A DNA stretch of 48,611 nucleotides from Salinivibrio sharmensis. GTDB taxonomy: Bacteria > Pseudomonadota > Gammaproteobacteria > Enterobacterales > Vibrionaceae. The translations under genes and the position numbers were made by a program. This document shows positions 48,560 to 48,611 of the stretch, piece by piece. Each line of letters begins with the position of its first letter. Position 1 is the stretch's first letter. The DNA lies in the NCBI RefSeq assembly GCF_001995985.1, contig NZ_MUFC01000018.1:313-48923 (forward strand), in the 5' to 3' direction. The notes beneath the pieces were generated by a model. It searched no databases. It worked only from the letters and a program-made list of their open reading frames with translations, and was not told the DNA's origin.

Positions 48560-48568
48560 TGTGGATAA
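48560..48568 (-). promoter_or_regulatory. Consensus DnaA box upstream of polA
   Basis: The minus strand reads TTATCCACA, a perfect R1-type DnaA box, about 100 bp upstream of the polA ATG. No other exact copy is seen in the 149 bp to the window edge, so it is a single box and not an origin. Confidence 0.5.
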
Positions 48569-48611
48569 CTTTGTTGGTAATTATTTTATAGGATTTTGAT
48601 TTTGTCTAAAC

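Noticed and set aside
48463-48611. Possible replication origin next to polA
   Set aside because: Only one consensus DnaA box is seen and no clustered boxes, GATC array or AT-rich 13-mers.

Overview
The window is about 48.6 kb of chromosomal backbone from a gammaproteobacterium, almost certainly a member of the Vibrionaceae. The evidence is gene content and order: rrn–murI–btuB–trmA–yijD/fabR–sthA, a complete type II secretion (eps/gsp C–N) operon followed by nudE and cysQ, hslR–hslO–pckA, typA–glnA–glnL–glnG, and hemN–yihI–(Csr sRNA)–cytochrome c4–engB–spf–polA. Spot 42, the btuB riboswitch and FabR are almost the same as the enterobacterial versions, while the eps cluster and several DUF genes are typical of Vibrio relatives. 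Moderate GC could fit Salinivibrio or Grimontia/Enterovibrio, but I cannot fix the genus. I see no insertion sequence, prophage, CRISPR array or tRNA gene.

Layout. 1–450: three tandem, leftward, rrn-type promoters driving an rRNA operon that lies just outside the window. 450–5083: a membrane-anchored RRM protein, murI, btuB with its cobalamin riboswitch, and trmA. 5171–7817: yijD–fabR divergent from sthA. 7859–20485: one long leftward transcription unit, gspC-D-E-F-G-H-I-J-K-L-M-N then nudE and cysQ, most of its genes overlapping or nearly touching. 20712–25948: hslR, hslO, pckA and an AsmA-like gene, all rightward. 25945–30896: leftward madA, dtd, yihY and typA, with a DUF2959 lipoprotein in between reading rightward. 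31025–36047: nitrogen control, made up of glnA with a sigma-54 promoter and NtrC enhancers, a DUF4124 gene, and glnL–glnG with their own NtrC site. 36158–38710: a c-di-GMP phosphodiesterase with a predicted amino-acid-sensing dCACHE domain. 38793–43086: add, then leftward hemN, and the operon methyltransferase–yihI–DUF2489. 43130–48611: a CsrB/CsrC-family sRNA, cytochrome c4, engB, a candidate new sRNA, Spot 42 and polA.

How the genes work together. The strongest regulatory theme is nutrient status: a CRP-type site and NtrC/sigma-54 elements at glnA, an NtrC site at glnL, Spot 42 (carbon), a Csr-sponge RNA (carbon storage and motility), and an amino-acid-type PDE directly behind ntrBC. The non-coding RNAs are the most rewarding part. 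The CsrC-like RNA fills an otherwise empty 660 bp gap, and a second unannotated promoter–hairpin–T-tract unit lies between engB and spf. All functional calls come from reading motifs and recalled family knowledge; no database search was run.
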